Shown here: one piece after another, positions 1-14,300 of the stretch
Numbering within the stretch: the stretch's first letter is position 1
How the letters are laid out: the number at the start of each line of letters is the position of its first letter
From: Cardiocondyla obscurior
Taxonomy: Eukaryota > Arthropoda > Insecta > Hymenoptera > Formicidae
Assembly: GCF_019399895.1 (NCBI RefSeq)
Contig: NC_091871.1
Coordinates: forward strand, 4,865,001-4,929,000
Length of the DNA stretch: 64,000 nucleotides
Direction: 5' to 3'
Position numbers and translations under genes: made by a program
Notes under the pieces: generated by a model
What the model saw: only the letters and a program-made list of their open reading frames with translations
Told to the model about the DNA's origin: nothing
Databases searched by the model: none

Positions 1-3000
1 TTTCTTTTTTTTTGTTACATAGAAATATACAAAATATGTTACTTTTATAATAAAATTAATTATTCTTAGTTTTATGTAAATTTGATTGGAATATTCTGTT
101 TTAAGAAAGAATTATCACATTTGGCTTAATGTTGTACATATACATATATCATTAGAAATGCATAAATATGTCGTTTCTTTATACATACAATAAACGTGGA
201 AGAATTTACCGATCACATTTTTTTAATGCGAATTATCAATGTGGATTACGGACGTATGGTATTTCCGCGATGATAAGCAAAAGATCGAGTGGATTCACTA
301 AATCCTAAATGTCTTCAATCGCTTTAGGGTTCATTTCTTCGATGTCGAGTAACTTTAATCACGAGGCCAATGGACTTTCTGTCTCTTTTCCTACATACAA
401 AGATTTAATTTCGAAAGAGGTACCGAGACGATTAAATTACGGGTAAAGTTAATCGACTTTGGAGAAATCGTCTCATTCTTTTTCTTTTCTTTTTTTTTTT
501 ACTTCATTACATAGATACGCTATTTCTTATTCTGGTGCAATCATTCATGCAATGATTCACTATTGGGTTTTACCGTCTATAACAATTAGTCATCTTCAAG
601 AATTAACTGAAAAATTATTAATTATAAAACAAAATCATTAATAGTTTATTTTTAATTATAGTTCCAAAAAAATGTAGACAACTTGTGCATGTATTCATGA
701 AAACATTATATCATGAATTTTCGTATTATCTCATTGTAAATTCCTTCATATTTATCTTATGTATAAAAAAATTACAGATTATATTCTTAATTTGCTAAAA
801 TGTAAATATGTATATGTACACCATAAAAATTTGTTTAATTATTACGTAGACAAGGGAAAATATTGTCAGTTGCAATGTTTCTATTACTTAAATTATAAAT
901 TAATAAATAATTTATTTAAATTGAGTTCTTCTATAACTCTCCTCAGATATATGTATATATATATATATATTTTTTTTTTTTGATAACGTGCATTTAAATT
1001 TACTTTAAAAATAAACTGATAGTAGAGAGATATTGTGAGACACGATAAATAGAATCAGATACCAAATAATGTATGTCGTGTTCATGTCCATCTTTAGACA
1101 TTGATTACTCTAACTGGTTGACTCAACCAGTTTACAAGACAAAGCGAAACAATCGGAGCAAGATCGATGAGCTGAGGAGAGCGCTGCGCTCATTAAAGAG
1201 GAGGCCGTTAGGAATAATTGCGGCGGCGATGAATGACGTTTCCCTGAATTCTTACTCGGTGGTCCCTGGCTTACGTAACCGATAAAATAATTTGCGGTTT
1301 GGCGTACTGACGCGAGAGTAATGTTCGGCATGGAAATTCTAGGACACCAGAGCGACGTAACCATGGCGATGTGTTCGCCAAACACGGAAGACGAAAGCAC
1401 GATACTTTGTTCGCCTGATGACATTCGGAATGGTAGAAACTTGCGAGTAGCACGAATACAATTAAATGTATCTCATTCGAAGAAACATGTCGTGAATATT
1501 TAGTCACTTTACGACTTGATATACAATACATTCAAAAGAAACTTGCAACTGAATTAGGAGTGCCTTGTTTTAATTTGATTCGGGGTCTAAAATGCACAAA
1601 AAGATTTTACGTAAAACTTATTTTAAATTAATTAAAAAAAAAAAAAAAATTAAACTTAAAAGTAATAAATAAATTGGAACAGATAAATTATATCCATATA
1701 AAAAGCTTGATAATGTGTGCCTCAAACTCTTTTAACATATTTTTAAAACATTTTATTTCACGCAAATTTGACGCTTGTAATACGAGAAATATAGTTATTT
1801 TGTAAAAGCTACTTGTGCTACGAAATTAAAATGTAATTAAATTAAAAGGTATTTGAAAATTAGGGCGTGTATGGGCGTTTGTTAGTAATCTTTTATATTT
1901 GTTAAGTGTATCATTAGTAATTAATTACCTTCAACCTAGTTCGTGGTCTAATTTTAAATAGCTACTTTACATTAATTATATAAAATTAAATAAATATTGT
2001 AATATTATACAGAGTGCTTGAAATAAAACAATGAATTTGAAAACTGTGCCATAGGTAAGCCTCTAGAATTAAAGACCAATGAATTTTGCATAAACATCGA
2101 ATGGACGTTTTAGAGTTGTGCATACATCAGGGGAATTTCCTATGTGGTCACAAAGGACCACGCAGGAAGAAAATTAAGTCAACCCACGGTAGATTGGTGT
2201 GCACGCAAGTTTTGCGTACGTGTCAACAAGTTTTGTACGTTCCCGCACGTATATGTATAGTGTTTGACGTCGCGGATGAGTCACATACGCGTTGTAAGCC
2301 GCAAAAACGAAGCCTTGTACTCGTTCTACGTTGTACAATGGAATAATGATATGTGATAATGCTAAACACGCAGGTGATTATCGCGATCTTAATTCCTCGC
2401 CGATCTGACACGCAGAAATGAGACTTGTAACAAAATTTTTTTATGGTATTGTCACGATTTTTTGCAACGTAAAAAAAAAAATTTGTTCCAATTTCTCGAT
2501 GTATGTGTAACTTGTCGTACATCTATCTAGATGCGCATACCTCGGAGCGGCTGCAGCTGTTTTGCAAACTGCAAATTCTATCTGAGAGAAACAAATTCTG
2601 CAGTATTGATCTTGGTCGAAGCCGATTCACCTCAACTCATCCATGATTGTTATATTGTTGAGATAATTGCTTTCTTTGCAAATACCTTTTCCAATTATCG
2701 ATTTTTACGTCCCTATGTCGACATTTATTGTGACGCAAATACGGAATATAACAGCAAATCAGTACTATACATATTTTTGTATTTGAAACGGATTCGTTAT
2801 TTATATTACAGGAACTACAATGTTCGTTTGAACCAATAATATTTTTGCGCCAACAATATAAAAGAATATAAAATATTATTAACAAAAGTTTGATTAATTT
2901 AATGATTTTTTGTATAACATTGTATAAATAGCAACATGTTAATAATAGTTAAAAAACTGGATATTACTTTAATAATTTTATGTTATTAAATAATTACACT

Positions 3001-3780
3001 TAATTTTTAGACGTGGCATTAAAAAAAAATTATTACATGCGCGAAAGTCTGTTGCAAAGATTTGATGCTAAAATAATATTTTAAAATAATTATCAGTATT
3101 ATTGCAATAACTGTAATATTACATAAGTACGCTAGTACATTGATTAACTAATCAGCTATTTTAGAATTGTTCTTAGAAATCTTCATTTTAAGTCTTTTTA
3201 AAAACCTTTGTCTCAGTTACAACACGTCCTTTTAAATCGTCATTGAAAACTTGCCGTCGAATTCCTTTATGAACGAACCAAGCTATATGTATATTCTACA
3301 ATGAGACCGCTCAATCATTCACGATTTCTTGCGATAAAATTTACAGTAACATTGTGAAAGTGCAAAATAATGCGGTTTAACAGTTTATCGCGAGTTATCG
3401 ACCTTGTCTGAAAAATGTACATTCTGCAATTACTGGGATCCATGACGCCACGAGGAGAACACTCATTTTATTGCTGACTAAGATGCTACTTAACTTCCTA
3501 CTCACGTCAGATACAATCTTGCCGAAGTGTATATATGTATGTATACAAATATTCGCGGTGATAACACTTCTGCAAAAGACACAGTTTATAATATACGTTA
3601 CATTTGTATACATATATTTCTTTTCCTTTTGATTAATTCGTTATTTAATAAAATTTGTAAAAAAATTGTATTATTCTACGGGAAATTATCATTTCAGACG
3701 GTTAACGTGAGGCAGTGATTTTAATGCGATCGTTTCAACTTCGATACTTAGACAAGAAAACGTAGTTGCGGCAGACATTA
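1..3780. other. intergenic DNA, no gene seen
   Basis: The stretch is A/T-rich with many short poly-A and poly-T runs. Short open frames occur on both strands (for example at 2086-2346 and 2531-2839), but none has a domain, signal peptide or splice context. A GC-richer patch at about 1110-1430 is open in several overlapping frames on both strands, as expected of CpG-rich non-coding DNA. It could be a regulatory element or remnant of an older sequence, but nothing recognisable was found. Confidence 0.6.
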
Positions 3781-3789
3781 CCGTGGCTA

Positions 3790-4080
3790 CGTGGCATTTC
3801 AATGGCGAGGGTCAGTTGGCGTTACATAACGGCATGCATGGGGAATATTTTAGTAGTGGCGGGGCGCGCGTTTAGGAATGCGGGACTAAGAATCTCGTAA
3901 GGAGTAAAATTCTCAAAGGGTGAAAGTCAGTTCTTTCAGGCGTGGGCCGTGTATGTACAAGCGAGCGCGCTCGTTTCTTCGAGTCATTCACTTCTCGCGC
4001 TTCCACTTGGTCGCTCATTAGTGTCTTAATCGCGACGCTTATTATCTCGAGCCATTCTAATACTCCACATAATTCAACAA
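3790..4080. promoter_or_regulatory. CpG-rich patch, possible promoter region of the FRRS1-like gene
   Basis: A roughly 290-bp block with many CpG dinucleotides (GGCGGGGCGCGCG at about 3859, GCGAGCGCGCTCG at about 3960) stands out from AT-rich flanks, 0.9-1.2 kb upstream of the first coding exon at 4995. That exon is preceded by an acceptor-like site, so the promoter and a non-coding first exon should lie upstream, and this patch is the nearest candidate. No TATA box or clear donor was pinned down. Confidence 0.25.
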
Positions 4081-4990
4081 TTAACAATTAACTTGCACCC
4101 TGACATATCATAAAAAATATTATCAACGATTTATCGTCCGTCGAATCTCTGCCTTATCAGATCAATGATCATAACGATGCTATTGTTCATTGAAAGCCTT
4201 CAGAAATATGGGTTTTTTTTTTTTACATCTTTAGATACTTATAGATTTTTAAAAATTATTAGTAGGGCAATGAGAAAATAATTTAATATCTATATACTTT
4301 TTAAAAGAATTATAAATAATTGTTTATGAATTACTTATTGCTACTATATAAATTATTGCACACAGATGGATATTAAAGGAAACGTTATAAATTATATGTG
4401 ATAGATATCCTAGTAATTTGTGACTATGTGACGACTCGATCATTTGAATAAAATTACATAAACTCAGACGAATCATTATCTTCACATTTTCGAATTGCTC
4501 AGTAATTATTGATGCAAATGCGGTTGTTGAAATTGAAATTTACACATGAGATTACACGTAAGCAGGGGAATAAGACGTGCATTATTGATAAGCGACAGCA
4601 AATCACCAGATGCACATTCTGTTTATACCGTATTGGATAAATTCAACATTGATATGGACGAGAAACGTTAAATATAACGTAAGCGTATTCGTGTTTAAAC
4701 AAGTGTGTTTTTCTATTAAAGTATTTCTCGATTTTATTGATTTTTCTTGCAAAGAAGTGAATCATGATATCGGTATTAATTCTTCCATAATTCTTAAGAC
4801 TATACATATGTCGAAATTTAACACTGGGAGAATTTAAATAGTGAAATCTAACAGTAAAAAAATTTATCCATTAATATTATGCTATATAAGGCTTTTAAAA
4901 AGAACAGGCTGTTTTTTTAATAATAAATTTTTTAATATAAGAAAATAAAAAATAAAAAAAATCTAAAAAAATATATATATGTTCCGTTCT

Positions 4991-4992
4991 AG
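4991..4992 (+). other. likely splice acceptor just upstream of the FRRS1-like start codon
   Basis: The sequence GTTCCGTTCTAG ends two bases before the AATG that opens the coding frame, with a pyrimidine-containing tract before the AG. This suggests that a non-coding first exon further upstream is spliced to 4993. The call is inference because the upstream exon was not identified. Confidence 0.4.
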
Positions 4993-4994
4993 AA

Positions 4995-5312
4995 ATGCTT
5001 AAAACGTTATTGTGTTTGGTCATCGGTTTACACCTGAGGGTACTGGGATTACCCAATGGAGCACCGTCGGAAACATGCTTCAATCTGATGCCACGTCATC
5101 CCGGCAGTTCTTTGCAATCATCGTATCCACCTTATCAGTTACTACCCGCAGCAGGACAAGGCAGGGTCCGCCTGATTCTTGGTAGCCCCGAAGGTAACGG
5201 ATACCAGGGCTTCATGGTTGTCGCCAGGGACATTCATACCGGTGAATATGTGGGGGAATTCGTAAACTTGCCTCCTACTGCAAGAATCGTGGAATGCACA
5301 CCAAATGTTAAG
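4995..5312 (+). CDS. FRRS1-like exon 1: signal peptide and start of reelin domain
   Basis: Codes for residues 1-106. The N-terminus MLKTLLCLVIGLHLRVLG is a clear signal peptide. Reelin-domain signatures follow (GYQGFMVVARD, then VGEF). The donor AAG|GTACTATG leaves phase 0, and the frame would otherwise run on into low-complexity intron. Confidence 0.9.
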
Positions 5313-8300
5313 GTACTATGTCACCTTTATTTCTTTTTTTTTTTTGCAACTAGATTTTCAAGGATCATAAAAATGTGAATATCTTTATAAATACACCGAG
5401 ACTTTTTAAAACACGTATGTGAATGTCGAATAATCAAAATGACAAATGTAAAAATATATAAATCTTTATTTTTGATTTAGAATTTATTTTACTTTTCCAA
5501 ATGCTAAGTAAACCTTTTCAAGTTATTAAGGAAAAAAAAAAAAAAAAAAAAGCAATAACAATTATTGAATTAAAATACAAAAAAAATTATGCAATTAAAT
5601 TTTTTGTATTATACTAAATACTACAATATTACAAATATTAACATTTTAATTTTTAATTATATGATTTAATTTCTCGACTGTACGATTCTCGGTAATATAA
5701 CGATGAAACACTTTTTATTTCCTTATGTAATAAATCATTTTTATTCTAATTATTTCAAGGTTAAATTATTTAAATCCTTTCGCAAACATAACCGATGTGA
5801 AATTTTTTATTAGAAAAACTTTTCCTACTTCTTATGTTTAGAACGGCGTGACTCATACAAACACCGACGCGAAGCATAATCTTGAATTCGATTGGGAAGT
5901 TCCGATTGACTACGAAGGTACAATTATCTTCAAGTGAGTATAATTACGTATTAATGATATTTTGACGGCAATTTATTGCTGCATCGAGAATAATGTCAAA
6001 ATCATAAGAGTTATTTTCGCGAGTTGCCAAGCTAACAAAGTTGTGACGTACTGAATATTGCGATAAAGATTAAAACATGAAACCTTAGCGTCTGGAAAGG
6101 GTTCTAATTGTTGAGTCATGATTTCGGTGTCTGATCTCAACCGCTGCATGCATACGCACACAAGCGTACGCGCAAAGACGCAGCATATCACACTTATGAA
6201 TCACAATTAGGTATTACTGTACGCGCGGATGCGGCTCGTGCTTGGAATTCAGCGCGCTCATGCGGACATAACGGTGCGAGAAACGCGCGAAACATTCCTT
6301 ATAAACTTTTCCTCGTAATAATCGATGCGGAGTTACTAATGCATGTTTAATAGAAGGCGCAGCTGCGACCCCCTGTTAAAACTTTGTAACTTATTTCGAG
6401 AGTTTTATTTTGTTTTCACGGTATCGTTTTGGGAATTTCTCACTTTTGCACCTTTCTGATATTTATATTTTCCTACGACCGGTATTAACGAAAAAGGCGA
6501 TAAAGAGGATTTTCATGGAAGTACTTTTAACACGTTTAATGTCATGGCTCGCAGAGGATTTCGATGTGCTCTAATAATCCCGCATTGAGCAAGGGACTCT
6601 CACTATTAATAAATGTCAAGAGTTTTATAATCTTATTGTACAATGTTAGCAACTTCTACGTGAAGGAAATAAGATTTAAAAAGCTACTGAAAAATGTATG
6701 ACGTTATGTATTTTTAATTTTGAAACTCGGAGACTGATTTTATAGTCACGTGTTTTATTTTTTTAAATATTTCTAGCTATTTAGTTTCGTTTTCGTGAGA
6801 GACTATTAAAAATTATTTAAAAAAAATAAGACTCGAAACAAAAATTTTTTTTTTATAATATCTACGTTTTTATAAAAATTACTGGAATATTGGCTTTGTA
6901 CGTTTTAAAATAGTTTTCTGCAACTTTCGTGGAATCTTGTTTCACCGTTTACGTTTGATCATTGACCTCTGTTTTTTGCAGTTCTACCGTCGCTCAGGAT
7001 TACAGCACGTACTGGGTCGGCGTGGAGTCGCCCACAGTCATTGTTGACAAGCGGTCCATCAGGGTATCGACCCCACCTACACCCATGACTACCTTCAGGA
7101 CCACCACGCCACCCTACTACAGCCGCACCGTCAGTTACGCGGTGAGTATTATATTTCCTGTCGCGCACGCCGTCACCATTATAAGGTAAATGCACGTGGT
7201 GGCATTACAGCGTGTTAAATGCTGTAAGCGGCCTGTAAGTCCCGATAGGTGTGGCTTGGCGAATATTGCTCGTAGGATGCAGTCAACCCAGATGCCGTGT
7301 ACAGAGGATTCTCATTAATCACATTCAAAGAACTTATTCAGCATACATGCTTGTTACATACAGAGTATTTCAAAACCTATCGAGAACGCTATTCTTACTA
7401 TTCCTTTTTTGCATTCTGCCTGATATTGATTATTCCGTCGTGAGAACGTCGAGGCATTTATAATTTTGAAATTATTAATGATCAAAAATAAAGAGCTGCC
7501 AGCAAATTGTACTTCATGAAGGAAAATATTGGAATTTTCGATTATAATAACAGTTGAAATAAACTTCAACTTCAATTTCAAACTCAGTTAGGAAAATCGC
7601 TAATATCACAAGATTCTTCCCATAAGGAAATATTGATACAAAATTTATCGGAGTGCCTAGCAGGTTCAAACTTGATTTGCTTATATCAAGGCATTCGATA
7701 TATCATGACGAGCATAGAAAATATTAATTCAAAAAGTATCGAATAGATTAAACTTTTAAATAAATCCTTTAATAACTTTGCCATGTCTTTTCTACCAGCC
7801 ACAATTAATACGTATTATATTGCATGGAAATCTTCTCATTAATCTTGTACAAAGAAATCTATTAAAATTTTCCCGAAAGATTAAAACTCACTTTAATAAT
7901 TCTGTTGTATTAATCGCGCGAATTAAAACAAGCGCTGAACTAAAATACATTTTAATTCTCATTTGGTTGAGTAAATTGTAATAATATTTTAATTAATAAA
8001 CACTGTCCACTTCAAGTGTATTAAATTCAGAAAATAAATAAGTAGTTACGTCTATCGTCAATATTAAATAAAAGGTAAAATAATTCATTTATAAATCTCG
8101 ATTTTACAGCTTCGCGAAAGTTATGTTAAATTAAAATATTGCTTGTAACCTTCGATTTACATCATGGATAACATAAAATGTATAATTAATTAAAGTGCTG
8201 CACTCTAATATTAAATATATTAAAAATTCAAGAATAAAAAAAAACATATTAACTCATTTCATATCGCTCTGTCTTATTTTTATTATTTGTATGAATCAAA

Positions 8301-11300
8301 ATTTCAAGGTTTTAACTAATGCAGTATTTTTATTTCTCTCTCTCTCTCTCTCTTTCTTTCTCTCTCTTTCTTTAATTTTCATTTTTTTATATCATATATA
8401 AAACTAATATGCGTCGATCTATGATATCGTAGAAAGTAAAAAATTGGTGAAACGAATATAGCGGCGCGTAACGCACAAATACATGAATTATGCATCTCTA
8501 CGTATATGTACATGCACGGCCCTTAACCGTATACAACAAACGTATAACACGCGACTGCAGTCAACGTTCCGGAATTCATGCTTTATGTACTTTCACCGTT
8601 CACTTCCGTGGTCGTTCGCGATTTCGTGCTGTGAATTTTTTTTATAACCCGCTATTTGTTTCCCACGGATTTGATCTTTATCGCGCGCTCGAGGATCGCC
8701 AAGTAGAACAGTCAAGGATCTATCGGACGTCATTGATAAAACGAAAAAGAGTACTCTGAAACTTAGCAATCAAAGTAAAAAAAAAAAAAAAAGAGATGGG
8801 TTATGACAAGCAGCTTAAACAAAATATTTTATGCATTAAATTTTTCAAATTATTTTCTGATAGTTTTACATACTCGATAAATTTATAAACTTTGATTCTT
8901 TTACGTTTATTACGATTCACTGCAGTTTATTTTTTGTCCACTGTAATTTTATTTTTATAAAAAATTATTAATGTATACCTATATACATAAATGTGTTAAC
9001 AAAAAGCAGTGTTTAATGTATTTGTAATCTTTTCTTTGATAATATCTTAAAAAATAAATTAAATATCGCAACAGTTGTAAGAGTTGCGATTATAATGTAA
9101 TTAATCTTTAATGTGCGAAATAAGAATTTCTAAAAAACTAGAGAGAGAAATCTGAGAGAAATTCCTAAGAGAAATTATATCAAAAAGTTCATGTAGTGTC
9201 TTTAAAAAATCTAGAACAAAGTTTCAGATAGACTTATCAAACTCTCGAATTTATGTAATTAATTTTTGTTTTAATTTAGTGAACTTAATTCCAAATCTCA
9301 TTTACAATGGTTAGTACTTGCATTTATATAACTTTATGTATAGATGTCATAATGTTATCTCTATTTGTACCTAATTTACACATTTCTGAATGTGTGATGA
9401 TTAAGTAAAGGAAACGCTTTGTCTGTAATTTTTATAAATTTTCACGCTTCTTGATACAAAACTTGGCGACGCGAATGCTGTGTAGAAATCTTTTTTTTTT
9501 TTAATATATAATATTTCAGAAATAAATACTTTTAGAATAGCAGTGAATTTTTAACTTAGTTAAACAATGCGTATGGCAGGTTTATTGAATAATTACATCC
9601 TGCCGCGTGGACGAGCGGCCTTTCCTTGAAAACGGCGCTCGATCATTCATGATAAAAAGCGTAAAAGTACACCAAAGAGCGGTAATGGCGAACGAGGCTG
9701 CCGGAGCGTGAACGCACGATTTCGCGAAGCGTATCTAAGTTGAAGGCTGGTCGTCAAACTTCTCTTTCTCTCGCAGATTTCCTTTTCGTTCGACCCCGAG
9801 CTACGTTCTCGTGAATTGTTGCGCACGATTTGCTCCATAAGGTCTCCTTTATTAGAATTTCTTGCTGACTCATACATTATACTTAAACATTATTACAGAC
9901 AACTACATTAAATATTTATTTTTCGATAAGAAGTTGTTAATTCATATATTAAGCATATGCAACATATTTTAATTATTTTTCTGACGTTTTTTTCTAACTT
10001 AAATTTACTTTAATACAATATATGTATAATAACCTATTGCAATCAATTTATAATTTGTTTTCTCCTTTTTATAAGATCTTGATATTTATCTAATGCAACG
10101 AGATGCAACGAGAGGCTATTTCAAGGTGTACTTTAAATAACCTTTTCTGTATAATTTGTTCAATGGTGAGAAAGAATATTCCCCTCCCGACGTATCGAAT
10201 AAAAACGCTTCCAAGATAATGCGTAAGCAGCTCGCGAGTGATCGACAAGTACTTCGAGAAGGACTCCCTCTAACCATGCTTTTCGCTTCATTTATCTGTG
10301 CCGTCGCGCGACTACGAATCAAACCACGAAAGAACGTTGTGCAATCTCCGCGTTCCGTTCTCGTTCCGCACGAGGTGCCATCCCGCGAATGACATTCCCG
10401 CCTGTAAATTCCCCGTGTCATCCCCAGGTGTGTGTTCTCGTTCCAGGCGAAGGATGAGGTGGACCCGTTCTACACGGGCTGCCACACCACCAAGAACTGC
10501 TTCGGCGCGCCCGCAAACTGCATAAAAACTAGGAATTGCAACGCCGTGGTGGCCGTGATCGTGCAGGGCGACGAATATTATTTCGAGATGCAAGCGCGGA
10601 GGGATGCCAAATACGTCGCTGTCGGCTTATCGGACGATAAGAATATGGTAATTACCTGGACGCTGCGCTCTCAAACGAAACTTGTATAATCACCGCCGAA
10701 GTATTTTATTTTATATTAAATGTGTGAAAAGTTACTTTTCGCTACCATTTTTTTTTTTTTTTTTTTTTTTTTTGCGGTTATCTCGACATTTCTATCATTT
10801 TACTGCAATATTTGTCTGTGCCTTAATTTCGGTCTTTAATTCGAACTTTTTTTCGTAATCACTTATTGAAAAAGGACTTGCTAAAAATTCGTAGAGGGAG
10901 GTTTGAGAACTGTTGTATCTTTTCCTTTAAAATAATATTAAGCGCATCGTCACAGCGCGCAATAATTAGGTAATTTTAACGTTTAATTAACTAATATATA
11001 TTTAAAGTCTCATTACGCGAACGCAATCGAATTTCTTTGTTACACTAGTTTATTTTAATATTGTCGGGAATGTAATATTTATTTGGCAATTAACGGCTGT
11101 CGAAATAATAACGACGTATTTGCAATTAATTACGCGTGTAATTTACGGAGGTCGAGAATTAAGTGGTAACGGTCAAGCTATATAACACATGCGAAATGGT
11201 GCGCAGGGTGAAGACAGCGTGGTCGAGTGCACGAATGACAATGGCGAAATTGCGTTACACACATCTTGGAATGCCGGGAAACACAATACGCGCTACAGGA

Positions 11301-14300
11301 TGGTGAGTATCGTTTACTGTGTCGCACTACCCTTGTCCGACTGAATGCACTGTTGTATTAATTAATTCGCTCTGTGCTCTGTCGCGCACGGGCCAACGAG
11401 TCCGGGCTATTAAATCCCAATTATTGTCCCGACCATAGCCACGCGCGTTGTCGCTCCCACTACGATAATGCAGTAAATCTTTAAGCCCTACAAATAATTA
11501 CAAAGCTCATATAAGGGGTATTACCGTAGCTCGTTGTAAGCTCACTCATTAACAGCCCGACCTTAAATCTTATCGCATCATCCGTTGGAAATGGCATATT
11601 AATATACCGTACTATCTAATTTAATACAATTTTCACGAAAATTATTTTAAAAATTTAACGTCGCGAAATTTAATCCTAGCCAATTAGATTTCTCACGAAA
11701 ACAAGCTCGATTGTAAACCGATTAAAGAATCGTTTTGTGATTCATTTCAATCAGCCACGTTACGTCAAGTATTCCGATATCCTTTTCGTTACAACTAAAC
11801 TAATTTCTAAGTCTAAAAAAAATCTAAAAACTAAAACTAATCTAATTGTTGATCTCGCTGTTATTCGCGATTTATCCTTAGTCGGAAGGCGCTGTCGAGC
11901 TGGAGAGCGCCGCGATCAAAAACGACATGATATATTGCAAGTTTCGGCGAGATAAGATCACCAATATTCAAGGACGTACGTACGACCTTGTCAACACTCC
12001 GTACCATCTCCTCGTGGCTGCTGGATCAGATCTGAGACGTACGTATGAACCGAATATTAAATACATTCGACGTTTCGTTACGTTACTTTTTTTTTCCAAA
12101 AAATTCTAATTGTTACCATTTTAATAAATCAAGGAAACAGATTTTGCGATTTAACGACCTCGTTAACGTCAGATTTATAACGTAATGACTACCCGTCACA
12201 TTTCCTTAAATAAAAGGAGAAGAAACCTTGGCGAGACTTGGCAAAGTTCACTTCCCCGTGTATTTTCGCCGAGGGCAAAAAAAAAAAAAAAAGTGCTTTA
12301 CGACTTTCTCGTCGCAGGCTGCAATAACTGCAAATTTTGATAGCTTCCTTATGTTTCCACTCGAATAAACAGGGACATGAATGAAATGCGAATTCAGGCA
12401 AATCGATTTCTGGAACTGTTGGCACGATTATTGGATTGATTAAAAGTAACGTTATACAACGCGTCCGCGAGATACGGAGAGTTTACTTTCTACTTTTATG
12501 TGAGTGATTTACGAATATCGCGCTCCTATTTTTTAGCAAATGGTGTTGACTTTCACGATCTCGCCTATCTTGGGACGAGCAGCTCGAAGAGATTGTCTGA
12601 CGTTGGGGAATGGGCCGCGAGCACTGACCTACTGATTCGTCTTCACGGCGCGCTTATGCTGGCGTCGTGGATCGGCACGGCCTCCATCGGGATGTTACTC
12701 GCGAGATATTATAGACAGACTTGGGTCAGTTCCCAGTTGTGCGGAAAGGATCACTGGTTCACTGTAAGTGCAAAGTTTCCAGGCAGTCACGATATTCCAT
12801 TCGACATCGTTTCTTCGCCAAAACATTTTATACTACCTGCCTATCTCTTCCATGCGTGGAATATTGCAATATGCTGCAATGCGCGGCGCTATTAAATTTA
12901 TATTGTTCGAATATTTTAGCCTCGTTAACGAAATATTTTCTAGAGTTCCTCATTCTTTGTTTAAAATGTAAATCATTAACGATTCACGTCACGCAAAAAG
13001 AAAGTGTCTTACGCTATTTTTCTTGCACGTCTTACATTGTAATAAAGACATATTAATTTTTTTTTTTCTACTTTAAGTGGCACAGGCTCTTCATGGTGCT
13101 CACTTGGTCGATGACGATCGCAGCCTTCGTAATAATATTCGTGGAATTGGGCACGTGGAGTTCCGAAACGATACACGCTTCGGTCGGGTTGGCAACTACG
13201 ATTTTATGCTTTATTCAACCTTTCATGGCAGCTATGAGACCACATCCTGGTGCACCACGAAGAGCCCTTTTCAATTGGGCTCATTGGTTCGTCGGTAACG
13301 TGGCAAAAATATGCGCATGTAAGTAAATTATAATTTTTGATATTATATTATATACAGAATATTATATCTTAAAATATTTTATTATTTTTGCATTATGTTA
13401 TTTAAAAAAAAATGGATAAATATTTTATCATTAATTTCTTTTAGTAATCGCACTTTTCTTCGCGGTACGATTGAACAAAGCGAAACTTCCGGATTGGGTC
13501 GACTGGATTCTCACAGCATATGTGGTCTTTCATGTACTAACTCACCTCGTTCTTACAGTAAGAATTTTTTTCTTTTGTTTTCTAACTTTGCAAGAAATAT
13601 TCCGTGAAAACTTTATTTTTGAGACAAAAACTGCGCAACAAAAATATTTATCAAACAATTTATTAATGCAAATGTTTCTAATTAAAATCTGAATATATTA
13701 TAAGTATCAAATAATCAATAAACCGATTTAAATCAGTTTTATTATGAATATTGCATTAAATTAAATTTTATGCGATAGAATAAGTCTTGAGACAGAAATG
13801 ATGTTTAATAGAATTTATGTCAATGATGACTAACAATCACTCAAGGCTTAATCCGATTACGGTTGTATTTGTGACACTTTCGCTTCTATTACAGTTTCTC
13901 GGATGTGTCTCTGACAGACAAGCCAGTCAGAGAGTGAATTCATTCCCGATGAAAGACATGCACTCTCGTGGATCAATGGTGCATCCAGATGCGAGACGAG
14001 ACGCTCCTGTAAGATTTTCTAAAATAAAGACTGACGTAATCGAGTCGTTTTCTAATACGTGTCAGTTCGGCGTGATATTAACAAAATTAAATGAATTTAA
14101 ATAGAAGTAAAAGAAATAAATCTTGGTGGTAACGTTTTTAAAAAATACTCTTTAAAAAGCAAATATAATTTCATAATAATAATTTACAGTAAATTGTGCA
14201 AATTAATGTAAAACGTTATCACGTCGAAAAATAATATTTAATGTATTGTATAAGTAGATATCTGTACTATGCAATGTCTCATTTTTAATATTTTTTCCGA

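Noticed and set aside
1110..1531. Cluster of overlapping open frames on both strands
   Set aside because: The overlap and absence of domains fit a CpG-rich non-coding patch better than a gene.
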